Source: CAZZKJ01 sp964654695 (GTDB lineage Bacteria; Krumholzibacteriota; Krumholzibacteriia; WVZY01). Taken from it: a stretch of DNA of 38,719 nt. Location of the stretch: the NCBI GenBank assembly GCA_964654695.1, contig CAZZKJ010000022.1, positions 1-38,719 on the forward strand, read 5' to 3'. The notes beneath the pieces are model-generated. The model was given only the letters and a program-made list of their open reading frames with translations, was not told the origin of the DNA and made no database searches. The position numbers and the translations under genes were made by a program. Below, piece after piece: positions 29,965 to 38,630 of the stretch; positions within the stretch are counted from its first letter, which is position 1, and every line of letters begins with the position of its first letter.

Positions 29965-31839
29965 TTACCGCGCTGCCTGCGCGCGCAGGGGAACGGAGAA
30001 TATTTCGGATATCGGGATCCCGGTTCCATACGGCGAAGTAAATCCAAATATCGATCCGACAGTCGGGCATATGTCCACCTGAGTGTAAGTTGCAGACACC
30101 GTGTAATTCGGTTTGATTGTCGGCCCAAGAGCGAGGCACATCAAGTGCCTGCACCCCTCGCATCCGTCGCCGTGGCTGGTAAAATTCGTGGTATGCCGGC
30201 CGTGATCATTGGTAATGAATAAATAAGTCTTGCCCGAATAAAACGCATCGCTCTCGATGAACTGCCACAATTCGTACGCCAGCGAATCGGCCGTCTGGAT
30301 CGCATCGATGTAATCAGCCCATACTCCTGTATGTCCCTTTCTGTCAACACTAGCGAAATTTACGAAAGTGAGCCGCGGGTGATCCGTCTGCAGGCGCCCG
30401 ATCAATGCTTGATATGTCGAAGCATCCGAACGGTCAATCGCGTCAACGCTCGACCCGTAGGCCGATCCATATCCCGGATAGGTGCCATAGGAGCAGATGT
30501 TCAATTTGGTTTTGCCCATGACGACATAGGTCTCACTCTGCTGGACTATATACTGCTTGCGCAGATACTCGAAGAAAGTGGGCTTATCAGGTCTTTCTGT
30601 GCCGTCATTGGCGACAGTCTGCCATGTGCTGGTCGCAATGCTGGAATGGCCGGGATTGGTGGAAGTTGTTCCTTCATTTCTGAAGCTGGAAAAGAATGAA
30701 GCCTGGGGTTTCATATAATTCCACATGAACTTCACGTTAGTGTGGGTGGGTTCGCCAAAAGTCTCCGTGTAACGGGCACCGTCTATGACCAGGACGATTA
30801 CATTGGCATCGGTTGTGAGAGGCTGGGCTCCACCGCCGTTATCGACCGTTACCTGGATCGTATCGGAATAGGCAACGTTGTTCGAAGTATCGGTGGCTTT
30901 GGTGTAGAGCAGGTGCGCGCTGCCGTTCGGATGAACAGAAGTATCCCATAGCTGTTCGTAGGGATAATTATACTCGATGCCGTCGTTCATCTGTGCGCCG
31001 TCGAGGAAGAATTCGACGAATTGAATGCCTACATTGTCCGTGGCATCTGCAGTAATGTTTACATTTCCGGAAACCGTTGCGGCGTTGGCCGGGATGGTAA
31101 TCACAACGCTGGGCGGAGTGGTATCTCCGCCGCCGCCCGCTATGGTTACTGTAATTGTCGCGGAGTTTTGGGGATTGCCCGAAGTATCCACCGCCCTTGC
31201 ATAGAGGCTGTGACCGCTTCCGGCAGGAAGCGCGCTTGCATCCCACTGGTATACGTAAGGAGCGGAGTAATCCGTACTGTTTTGAAGTTTTGCGCCGTCG
31301 AGGAAGAATTCGACGAATTGAACTCCGACGTTATCGGAAGCGTCGGCGTTTATGTTAACAGTTCCAGAAACCGTTGCATTGTTCAACGGGCTGGTGATTG
31401 CGACCGTGGGCGGAGTAGTATCTCCGCCGCCGCCGCCGCCAATGGTCACCGGCACTACTGGGGAAGTTTTGGTATTTCCCGAGGTATCAGTGGCCTTTGC
31501 ATATATATTATGACTGCTTCCTGCGGCCAGCGATCCGGTATTCCATTGATATTCGAATGGAGGACTGGTGACGGTCCCGTTTTGAAGTTTTATATTATCG
31601 GCAAAAAATTCAACGAATTTTACTTCGATATTATCGGCGGCATCTGCGCTGATGGTAACAGTACCTGAAACCGTCGCCCCTGCCGGAGGACTCGTAACCG
31701 CAACAGTCGGCGATTCGGTATCGGAACCGGGCGCATTCTGATTGTCCCAATTTGGAATTTCTGGAGAGTTCCAGCAGCCGGAAAATAAAAAGAACCCCGC
31801 CAACACCCATGCAAATAAAAAAGCCGCGCGTGACCTCAT
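29965..31839 (-). CDS. lipoprotein with three Ig-like repeats and a phosphodiesterase/alkaline-phosphatase-superfamily domain
   Basis: A 624-residue protein. The signal ends in FLFSGC, a lipobox with Cys22 as the lipidated residue. Three Ig-like repeats follow (about residues 43-133, 141-233 and 240-332), each with PTVAVTSP-like starts, G-x-V-x-I-x-A-D-A-x-D-N and FVEFF, joined by Gly-rich linkers. The C-terminal 280 residues resemble type I phosphodiesterase/sulfatase folds: Asp353 in VLVIDGARY, the candidate nucleophile Thr in TSTNPGHSSI, VDRKGHTG and TNDHGRHTTNF as metal ligands. The Ig stack would hold the enzyme away from the outer membrane. GGGAGG precedes the ATG. Substrate could be a phosphodiester, a nucleotide or a glycan phosphate. 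The cysteines of GDGCEGCRHLMC are unusual for the family. Confidence 0.82.
   Translation of the reverse strand: MRSRAAFLFAWVLAGFFLFSGCWNSPEIPNWDNQNAPGSDTESPTVAVTSPPAGATVSGTVTISADAADNIEVKFVEFFADNIKLQNGTVTSPPFEYQWNTGSLAAGSSHNIYAKATDTSGNTKTSPVVPVTIGGGGGGDTTPPTVAITSPLNNATVSGTVNINADASDNVGVQFVEFFLDGAKLQNSTDYSAPYVYQWDASALPAGSGHSLYARAVDTSGNPQNSATITVTIAGGGGDTTPPSVVITIPANAATVSGNVNITADATDNVGIQFVEFFLDGAQMNDGIEYNYPYEQLWDTSVHPNGSAHLLYTKATDTSNNVAYSDTIQVTVDNGGGAQPLTTDANVIVLVIDGARYTETFGEPTHTNVKFMWNYMKPQASFFSSFRNEGTTSTNPGHSSIATSTWQTVANDGTERPDKPTFFEYLRKQYIVQQSETYVVMGKTKLNICSYGTYPGYGSAYGSSVDAIDRSDASTYQALIGRLQTDHPRLTFVNFASVDRKGHTGVWADYIDAIQTADSLAYELWQFIESDAFYSGKTYLFITNDHGRHTTNFTSHGDGCEGCRHLMCLALGPTIKPNYTVSATYTQVDICPTVGSIFGFTSPYGTGIPISEIFSVPLRAQAAR
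30844..31713 (-). repeat. three tandem Ig-domain coding repeats of about 300 bases
   Basis: The Ig-like repeats of the lipoprotein are also repeats at DNA level. A 26-base stretch encoding the FVEFFLDGA region is nearly identical at about 31000-31025 and 31300-31325, exactly 300 bases apart, with a more diverged third copy near 31600. The closeness of the first two suggests recent duplication or gene conversion. Confidence 0.7.
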
Positions 31840-32223
31840 GCTGAACCTCCCGGATGATGTGCTGCCAAGCTGAACGTTCGACGTGCCGGGCGCCGTTCAA
31901 GCCGATCAAAGTGTATTTGATTTACCTGCTGTAGTGAAGCGGAAAAAGAGCATTTATCGTACCCATGGGACAATTCCCTTCTCTACAGCCTGAATTGGAT
32001 GCTTTTCTCAATGGAATGGACAGACCGTTATCAATAAAAGCATTCCGGAGCTCAAGAGCAAGAGATTTTTGGCACCGGATTCAGCCGGAGGGATCGTACA
32101 CGGTACCGGAGGATCCGTGTAGTGCATTCCGCCTGTAGAATGCCGCGGTTTGATGCATGCGCCTTCCGGATGATTCCCATTTAATGCTCCCCGGTACCAC
32201 CGGAATCCGAAACTTGCCGGCGG
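31840..32223. other. intergenic region, no recognised element
   Basis: About 384 bases between the POT transporter stop and the lipoprotein start, both on the minus strand. I found no coding frame with support, no RNA gene and no clear terminator. Only the GGGAGG ribosome site at the left edge can be assigned. Confidence 0.5.
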
Positions 32224-33768
32224 TTACGCAGCATTGCTTTCCACTACTTCTTTCTTCCAACCGGGAACTACATATTTATTATAAACGAGCAGCGCCGCCG
32301 CGGTGAAGAATCCTATCATACCGAACAGCCACCACATCAAATCGGGCCTCTGCATTTTGACGGCGAGCTGCTGGTAGCCTACGCCCGAGAGAATACCTCC
32401 GAAAAGGTTGCCGAGGGCGATTGCGACGAAATAATAACCCATAAAAAGAGCGACCTTGTCTTTTGGAGCGATGCGGCCGATGTATTCCTGGCTCTTGGGG
32501 CTCGCGGCCATCTCTCCAAAAGCGAATATGACGATACAGGCGACAACGAACCAGCCGCTGTGGGCCCAGCCGCTGAGACCGATACCAATGCCGGCCACAA
32601 TTGTCCCGACGACCATAGTGGTAAACGCAGGAAATCTTTTCATAATAAATGAAATCAAGACCTGGAATGCTATGATCGCGCCGGCATCTATATTTATCAG
32701 ATACTCAGGATTGATTTCATAACCCGTATCGAGCGCATGCTGGATTCGTTCCGCCATTCCCGTCATGTGGAATGTATTTGCCGCGCTCTGCAGTGACAAG
32801 AGGATATCCTTGGTATGCACAAAATCCCGTATGTATTCGGGCATGGTCATGAAGATCTGGTTGAATGCCGTCCAAAAACCCGACAATACCAGCAAGAAAG
32901 TAACAAAACGCCAGTTGCCCACTTTCATGGGTTGAAGAAGCCACGTAGAACCGCCGGAAGCGCCCGACCGGGCAACGATATCCCAAATAATATTGAACCC
33001 CGTCCATGCCCCGACAATAACAAGGGCCAGGGTCCAGGTTATCCATTCGTTGGTCGCGCATACGAGAATTGTAAAAACAGAAAACACGAACAAAAACATT
33101 CTGCCGTTACCCAATACGTCAACCATATCGCTTAAGACTTTCTTGACTGTTCTCGCCGTTTCCGACCTGGCTTCAGTTGTGGGCTCTTTGTAAAAAATTG
33201 TTACCCAAATGAAGTTGCAGGCTATCCAGACACTCGACATGACAAAAACCCATTTCCACGCCCAGCCTCGGACTATACCGGCGACAATAGGCCCCAGGAA
33301 GCCGCCGATATTCACCATCATATAAAAGATACCAAAACCCATGGAACTGTTCTCTTCATTGGTGGTCCGGGCTACCGTCCCGACAACAACCGGTTTGAAT
33401 ATAGCCGCTCCCGCCGCCACCAACAGAAAGACTCCGAAGAATCCCCAGTAAGAGTGCGCCTGGCCGAGAAGAAAATAAGCGGGCGTAAGTACGGAATAGG
33501 CAATAATAAACATTTTTTTGTAGCCAAATCGGTCGGCAAGAGCACCCGTGAGAACAGGGAGCATATAGAGAATAAAAGTCACAACCCCCTGGAGGGTCCC
33601 CCGCTGCTGGGATGTAAATCCCAACGCCCCCTCCGAACGCGGATTCGTCAAGTACAGGGAGGATACTGCGAAGAATCCGTACCACGCCATACGCTCGAAA
33701 ATCTCCATCGTATTGGCGATCCAAAAGGTTTGTGGAAATTTTTTCTGCTCAACGCCTTGTGAAACCAT
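32224..33768 (-). CDS. POT/PTR-family proton-dependent oligopeptide transporter
   Basis: A 514-residue major-facilitator protein with about 12-14 membrane segments. The ExxER proton-coupling motif is in NTMEIFERMAWYGFF, and FGIFYMMVNIGGFLGP corresponds to the POT F-Y-x-x-I-N-x-G-S motif (Gly-Gly here instead of Gly-Ser). ADRFGYKKMF is the cytoplasmic MFS loop. POT proteins import di- and tripeptides with protons. AGGAGGGTT precedes the ATG. The gene stands alone between the lipoprotein and a divergent GT-C-like gene. With the OPT system it gives the cell two peptide uptake routes. Confidence 0.92.
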   Translation of the reverse strand: MVSQGVEQKKFPQTFWIANTMEIFERMAWYGFFAVSSLYLTNPRSEGALGFTSQQRGTLQGVVTFILYMLPVLTGALADRFGYKKMFIIAYSVLTPAYFLLGQAHSYWGFFGVFLLVAAGAAIFKPVVVGTVARTTNEENSSMGFGIFYMMVNIGGFLGPIVAGIVRGWAWKWVFVMSSVWIACNFIWVTIFYKEPTTEARSETARTVKKVLSDMVDVLGNGRMFLFVFSVFTILVCATNEWITWTLALVIVGAWTGFNIIWDIVARSGASGGSTWLLQPMKVGNWRFVTFLLVLSGFWTAFNQIFMTMPEYIRDFVHTKDILLSLQSAANTFHMTGMAERIQHALDTGYEINPEYLINIDAGAIIAFQVLISFIMKRFPAFTTMVVGTIVAGIGIGLSGWAHSGWFVVACIVIFAFGEMAASPKSQEYIGRIAPKDKVALFMGYYFVAIALGNLFGGILSGVGYQQLAVKMQRPDLMWWLFGMIGFFTAAALLVYNKYVVPGWKKEVVESNAA

Positions 33769-34102
33769 GAACCCTCCTAGTGTTTTCCCGTGTTTTGGCG
33801 CCGGAAATCCCGGCGGCCGGTCGGGTTTTGCTTTTAAGCGGCTATTCTACAGAAAGCCGCCGCGGCTGGAAAGAACAATATAAGAAAAACTCCAGCAAAA
33901 GCACCCTCCACCCTCGGGAAAAATCAAACAACAATTGCGATATAACTAATTGTTAATAAAAAGCATAACCCCTCAGGCCCAAAGCCTGAATAGAATCTCG
34001 TACGATCATGCTCTGGTATCGGAAGACCTGCTTTTTCCCTGGATCAACGCCGGGGCTTAATCTAGAATCCCCAAAAACCTGCGGCTTTTTTATGGGAGAA
34101 GA
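33769..34102. other. divergent intergenic region with small hairpins
   Basis: It separates the POT transporter (minus) from the GT-C-like gene (plus). Two small inverted repeats are visible: GCGGCT (33838-33843) with AGCCGC (33855-33860), and TCAGGC with GCCTGA near 33974-33989 across a 5-base loop. They could be operators or leader hairpins. The middle is AT-rich, but I could not fix a promoter pair. Confidence 0.45.
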
Positions 34103-35701
34103 ATGAAAAAATACATGCCGCTCGGCGTCTCGCTTTTACTATTATGGAGCACGGTCGCAGCTGCGCTGTGGCTGTCGCTGAAACACACCGGCGGGCACTT
34201 CGTCTATCTGCGCGATGATCCCTACATACATATGGCCATGGCCAGAAACATGGCCGAGCATGGAATATGGGGGATTACCAAGTACGGCTTTTCTTCCGCC
34301 TCATCCTCGATTCTATGGACCCTGCTGCTGGCGGCCGTTTACCGTGGTATCGGCAATGGGCTCGCGGCTCCGCTCGCAATAAACATCTTTCTCGCATCGC
34401 TGGCGTGCATTTTCTTTTTCACACTGCTTCGCAAATGCAAATTCGGGACTCCGGCCGTTCTCCTCATTCTGATTTCGATTGTATTTTTAACGCCTCTGCC
34501 GTGGCTGATTTTTTGCGGCCAGGAACATATACTTCATTTGATACTTACTATTGCATTCGTCTACCTGGCGGCAAAATCTCTGGAGAGCGCCGAAACGCCC
34601 CTCAAAGATATACCCGTGCTAGCTGTTCTCGCAGCGCTGTTGACCCTGTCCCGCTACGAGGGAATATTCCTGTTGTTTGCGGCCTTCTGTCTTTTCATCG
34701 CCAGAAAAAGGCCGCTGCAGGGACTCATTATCGGGGCCGCGGGATTGCTTCCCGTGCTGGTCTATGGAATGATGTCACTGTCCAGGGGTTGGTATTTCTT
34801 TCCCAATTCGGTGCTCCTCAAGGGCAACATGCCCGATTATCATTCGATAAAAGGCGTGCTGGAACTCGCGGGATACACGGGGCTCCAGCAGATGGCAAGA
34901 AATCCGCAGGTTCTCAATCTGTTCGTACCCGCGGCCGTCCTTCTTTTCATACAAAGAAACCGCGGGCAAACCATATGGAATACTTCGTCTATGATGACGA
35001 TCATGTTTCTCATAACAACACTGCTGCACATTCAATTCGCGGCCGCGGGAGGCATTTTCAGATACGAGGCCTATCTCGTAGCGCTGGGAATTTTCGTTAT
35101 CGCCGTTTTATTGAAAGAGGCCGCCGGCGGTGGATTTCGTTATGCAGCGCTCGGCCGGTCTCTTTCGGCGCGCCTGGCCCTCCTGTCCGCCTTGGCGGTT
35201 TTTTTATCACCTTTTATCGTCAGGGGAGCCGTGTCTCTTATTTGGATTCCTCGGGCATGCACGAATATTTACGAGCAGCAGTACCAGATGGGACTATTCA
35301 TCAAGAATTTCTACCAGCATGAAACCGTATCCCTCAACGATGTAGGTCTCGTCAATTATATGGCGGACATTCGCTGCCTCGATCTGTGGGGGCTCGGAAA
35401 CATGGATACGGCCAAAGCCCGGAGACATAAAGAATATAATGCCAAGTTCATTGCAAAACTCGCAGCATCCGAGAGTGCGAAAATCGCCATATTATATGAC
35501 AACTGGTTCGAAGAAGACGCCTCCGGCGGCATGCCCGAAAGCTGGACCAGGGCGGGCAGATGGAAGATATCGAATAACGTGGTGTGCGGCGACTACATAG
35601 TATCTTTTTACGCTGTGGATAAATCGGAAGCGCTCAAGCTTGCAGAAAATCTCGAAGAATTCGCGAAGGAGCTTCCTCCCGGGGTTTCGTTTTTGCGATG
35701 A
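34103..35701 (+). CDS. polytopic membrane protein, probable GT-C-type glycosyltransferase
   Basis: A 532-residue protein with about ten to eleven membrane helices in the first 385 residues and a soluble C-terminal part of about 145 residues. After the first helix comes VYLRDDPYIHMAMARNMAEH, in which Asp38-Asp39 sit where GT-C enzymes (ArnT, PMT, PglB type) carry their catalytic acidic pair in the first periplasmic loop. LTLSRYEGIFLLFA resembles the later helix region of the same group. Such enzymes transfer sugars from polyprenyl phosphate donors. The family match is by architecture and the DD motif only. GGGAGAAGA precedes the ATG. It stands alone, so the acceptor is unknown. Confidence 0.72.
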   Translation: MKKYMPLGVSLLLLWSTVAAALWLSLKHTGGHFVYLRDDPYIHMAMARNMAEHGIWGITKYGFSSASSSILWTLLLAAVYRGIGNGLAAPLAINIFLASLACIFFFTLLRKCKFGTPAVLLILISIVFLTPLPWLIFCGQEHILHLILTIAFVYLAAKSLESAETPLKDIPVLAVLAALLTLSRYEGIFLLFAAFCLFIARKRPLQGLIIGAAGLLPVLVYGMMSLSRGWYFFPNSVLLKGNMPDYHSIKGVLELAGYTGLQQMARNPQVLNLFVPAAVLLFIQRNRGQTIWNTSSMMTIMFLITTLLHIQFAAAGGIFRYEAYLVALGIFVIAVLLKEAAGGGFRYAALGRSLSARLALLSALAVFLSPFIVRGAVSLIWIPRACTNIYEQQYQMGLFIKNFYQHETVSLNDVGLVNYMADIRCLDLWGLGNMDTAKARRHKEYNAKFIAKLAASESAKIAILYDNWFEEDASGGMPESWTRAGRWKISNNVVCGDYIVSFYAVDKSEALKLAENLEEFAKELPPGVSFLR

Positions 35702-35737
35702 ATCTGAACCCTCTCGCTGAAAACCGGACGGGATACG

Positions 35738-38476
35738 CTACTTGATAAGAACCATTTTCCTAGTGGCTACGTACCTGCCGGCGGCAAGTTTATAAAAATA
35801 TATTCCTGAGGCGACCTGTCTCCCGCCGTCGCTGGTTCCGTTCCAGGGAACCGAGTACATATTTGCGTCCATAACTTCTGCCGCCAGCGTTTTTACCAGT
35901 CTTCCCGCCACATCATATATACGCAGGCTCACAAAACTTTTGACGGGAACACTGAAACGGATGGTCGTTCCCGGGTTGAACGGGTTGGGATAATTCTGGC
36001 TGAGTTCGAATAGTGGAGCTCCCCGCGCAGAAACCGCGCCCGTGGGGTCGTAAGGTTCAAGGAAAATATTACCCAGAATAAATTCGCAGTTCGACCGGAT
36101 ATTATCGTGATTATACCGGTACGGACGCCCGCTTATGAATGCGAAACGTCCACCGACCGACCGGTTGGCTCCTCCGCCCGCAGGTATCCGCCAGGCCCCA
36201 AGTCCCCTGGGAACAGCAAAGGATGCATTTTCAATAAAAAGGAGACTGCTTTCGGGTGTGGCCAGGGACGTATCAAAAACCGCGCAGTAGCTTTGCGTGC
36301 CGGTTACACTCATATTTACGAGCCCTGGATACACGGATATACAGTTGCCAAGAGTATTGTACGAGCTTTCCCGCCATGTGATTCCAAGATACTGGCGAAG
36401 CGGTTCACTGATAAAATCCTGTCCCATGCGCGTCATGAGGAGCACGTTTCCGCCGACACCAAGATAAGAATATACCGGCGTATCATACCATGAGCTGATA
36501 TCCCCGTTATAATTGTTCCCGACCCATATAACCGATGAGAACTGCTTGAGCGTGTCCGCCGGAACGGCGCCGTGCCCCAAAGGCGCCGGCAGGTTGGCAG
36601 GGTATCCCGACGGGGATTCGGGGAAACAATCCCAGAAACTGATATCGTAACTTCCCCAAAAGGAGCTGTCCTGGTATGAAGTCCATATCGAGGACCCGTA
36701 CACATTGAAATCCACGCCGTTCACTAGGAGTATACCGCGGTTGAATGTCGGCGCGATAATGGGCTCCTCGATAGTTCGCAGTATCCACTCGTCCTTGTCG
36801 ATGGCGACCGCAGTTGGAGACTCGGCAACCGTCAGCGTAAAATTCTGCGAAGCCAGGCTGTCTATTACGGTAATGGTCGTATCCCCGGCGGCAAAAAAGA
36901 CGGTGATGTCCACAGGCATTTTAAAAATATAATTCGACTGAAGCTGATCGATCGTGAGATTTATATCGAACGATCCTCCGGCGGGCAGTGAGGACCATGA
37001 ATAGCTGTACATCGGGTAGTACTCTTCATATATCCATTCCTGGAAAAAGTAGTCGAGATCCATCCCCGAGACGCCCTCGCATATATCCCTGAAACGTTCG
37101 GTCGTTATGGTCCCGTATTGGTAACGCGTATCCGCATAATAAGACTTCAAGATATCGAAGAACGTGGAATCGCCGACCACATGTCTCAGCATATGAAGAA
37201 CCCATGAAGCCTTGTTGTATGAAAGCCCCGAATGAAAAATACGGTTGAAATCCGTCGTATCGGCGACAAAGATCGTTCCCGCCCCGAAATACTTTGCGTA
37301 ATCCATATCGGATTTGTACTGCGCCCGGCCGTATGTCGACTCGGACCACAGGGCTTCACTGTAAGTCGCGAATCCCTCGTTGAGCCAAATATGATGAAAG
37401 CTGTTGCACGTTATCATGTCTCCCCACCACTGGTGGGCGAGTTCATGGGCGATGAGATACTCCCCCCAACCCCCAAGGCTGGTTAGAGTCTGGTGCTCCA
37501 TGCCGCCTCCCCACGTGAACTCGGCATGGCCGTACTTTTCGTTGAGAAACGGGTACTCGCCGAAAAGACCGGCATAGAAAGTGATCATCGGAACGGTCAG
37601 CGCGTACGTGCTCTGTACGGAGCCGTAGTGATCGGGATAAACATAATAGCGCACTTCCATGGAATCCGAGGGAGCATAATGATACCAGTGCGAAAAAACC
37701 GTGTAGGGATGTATCGCGACCGACACCAGATAGCTTGCAATCGGATAACCTTCGTGCCAGTTGTAAGTCCTGGTCGTGCCGTTGTCCACAGCGCTGGTAA
37801 GCGTCCCGTTCGACGCGGCCACCAGGCTCGACGGCACGGTTATGCTGATATCCACCGAATCCGCCTTGTCGGATGGAATATCCTTGCACGGCCACCAGCT
37901 TCTCGCCCCGTAGGGTTCGCTCAAGCTCCAAATCATCGGACTGCCGTTGTGCGAATCGAAACCGAATGAGCCGTACGAAGCGCTCGGCGTGCCGCTGTAA
38001 TGGACTATAATGGTAAAAGTATCTCCGGTGTTAAAGGCCAACGGAAAGGTGGCGCTTAGAATATCGGCTGCATGAGTAAAAGCGATCGGAGTTCCCCCCA
38101 GAGTCACCTGGCTTACGCTCATGTTGTCGAGGAGATTGAAATCAGCAAACGAAATCGGTCCTGATATGACCTCCGCGCTTATCAGCACCGTTCCGGAAAC
38201 CGTTTGAGCCGTAGGATCGATCGTTAAATCCAAATCGTAATAATGAGCATCATAACAGGTCTGATTTTGCGTTTGCGCTGCTTTGACCGAGCGCATGGCC
38301 GTGAACCTCTCCGCCTTTTTACGGGCGAGGTCGCGGCGCATGCCGGGCGGCCGTCTCAGCTCCTGGGCGTAGAGATTGGATAAGAGCGCAAAAATCAGTA
38401 TGACGAACAGAAAAGCTGCCGAAATCGGCGGACAAAAACGCTTTGGGTTATTCAGCTTAGGTGCAAAATTGGGCAT
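35738..38476 (-). CDS. secreted M1-family aminopeptidase with FlgD-like C-terminal sorting/attachment domain
   Basis: A 912-residue protein. The ATG at 38476 is preferred over an in-frame TTG 28 codons upstream because a signal peptide (FLFVILIFALLSNLYAQ) then lies near the start. Domains: an N-terminal M1 beta saddle (CYDAHYYDLDLTIDPTAQTV), the gluzincin catalytic domain with GGGMEHQTLTS (counterpart of GAMEN) and HELAHQWWGDMITCN through LNEGFATYSE, giving HExxH-x18-E near residues 344-367, then a long C-terminal region. The last 80 residues are a FlgD-Ig-like domain, SQNYPNPFNPGTTIRFSVP to GIYFYKLAAGRYVATRKMVL, as seen on type IX-like secreted proteins of FCB-related phyla. It should release N-terminal residues from extracellular peptides, feeding the POT and OPT importers. 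Confidence 0.9.
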   Translation of the reverse strand: MPNFAPKLNNPKRFCPPISAAFLFVILIFALLSNLYAQELRRPPGMRRDLARKKAERFTAMRSVKAAQTQNQTCYDAHYYDLDLTIDPTAQTVSGTVLISAEVISGPISFADFNLLDNMSVSQVTLGGTPIAFTHAADILSATFPLAFNTGDTFTIIVHYSGTPSASYGSFGFDSHNGSPMIWSLSEPYGARSWWPCKDIPSDKADSVDISITVPSSLVAASNGTLTSAVDNGTTRTYNWHEGYPIASYLVSVAIHPYTVFSHWYHYAPSDSMEVRYYVYPDHYGSVQSTYALTVPMITFYAGLFGEYPFLNEKYGHAEFTWGGGMEHQTLTSLGGWGEYLIAHELAHQWWGDMITCNSFHHIWLNEGFATYSEALWSESTYGRAQYKSDMDYAKYFGAGTIFVADTTDFNRIFHSGLSYNKASWVLHMLRHVVGDSTFFDILKSYYADTRYQYGTITTERFRDICEGVSGMDLDYFFQEWIYEEYYPMYSYSWSSLPAGGSFDINLTIDQLQSNYIFKMPVDITVFFAAGDTTITVIDSLASQNFTLTVAESPTAVAIDKDEWILRTIEEPIIAPTFNRGILLVNGVDFNVYGSSIWTSYQDSSFWGSYDISFWDCFPESPSGYPANLPAPLGHGAVPADTLKQFSSVIWVGNNYNGDISSWYDTPVYSYLGVGGNVLLMTRMGQDFISEPLRQYLGITWRESSYNTLGNCISVYPGLVNMSVTGTQSYCAVFDTSLATPESSLLFIENASFAVPRGLGAWRIPAGGGANRSVGGRFAFISGRPYRYNHDNIRSNCEFILGNIFLEPYDPTGAVSARGAPLFELSQNYPNPFNPGTTIRFSVPVKSFVSLRIYDVAGRLVKTLAAEVMDANMYSVPWNGTSDGGRQVASGIYFYKLAAGRYVATRKMVLIK

Positions 38477-38601
38477 ATTTGAAGGTCCGCTTTTCGTCGT
38501 TCCGGAGATCGGGAGAATCTTTGCTCTTTTAATTATAACATCATCCGGTCGCGTTTTCAATTACTCAACCAGGAGCGGTTTTCCAGAATTCATATATATA
38601 T

Positions 38602-38629
38602 GATATACTAATTAAATCCGACCAAGCAA
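38602..38629 (-). promoter_or_regulatory. putative promoter of the M1 peptidase gene
   Basis: On the minus strand TTGCTT (38629-38624), a 16-base spacer and TATATC (38607-38602) lie in an AT-rich tract directly beside repeat copy C. The ATG is about 125 bases downstream. Consensus match is modest. Confidence 0.3.
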
Positions 38630-38630
38630 A

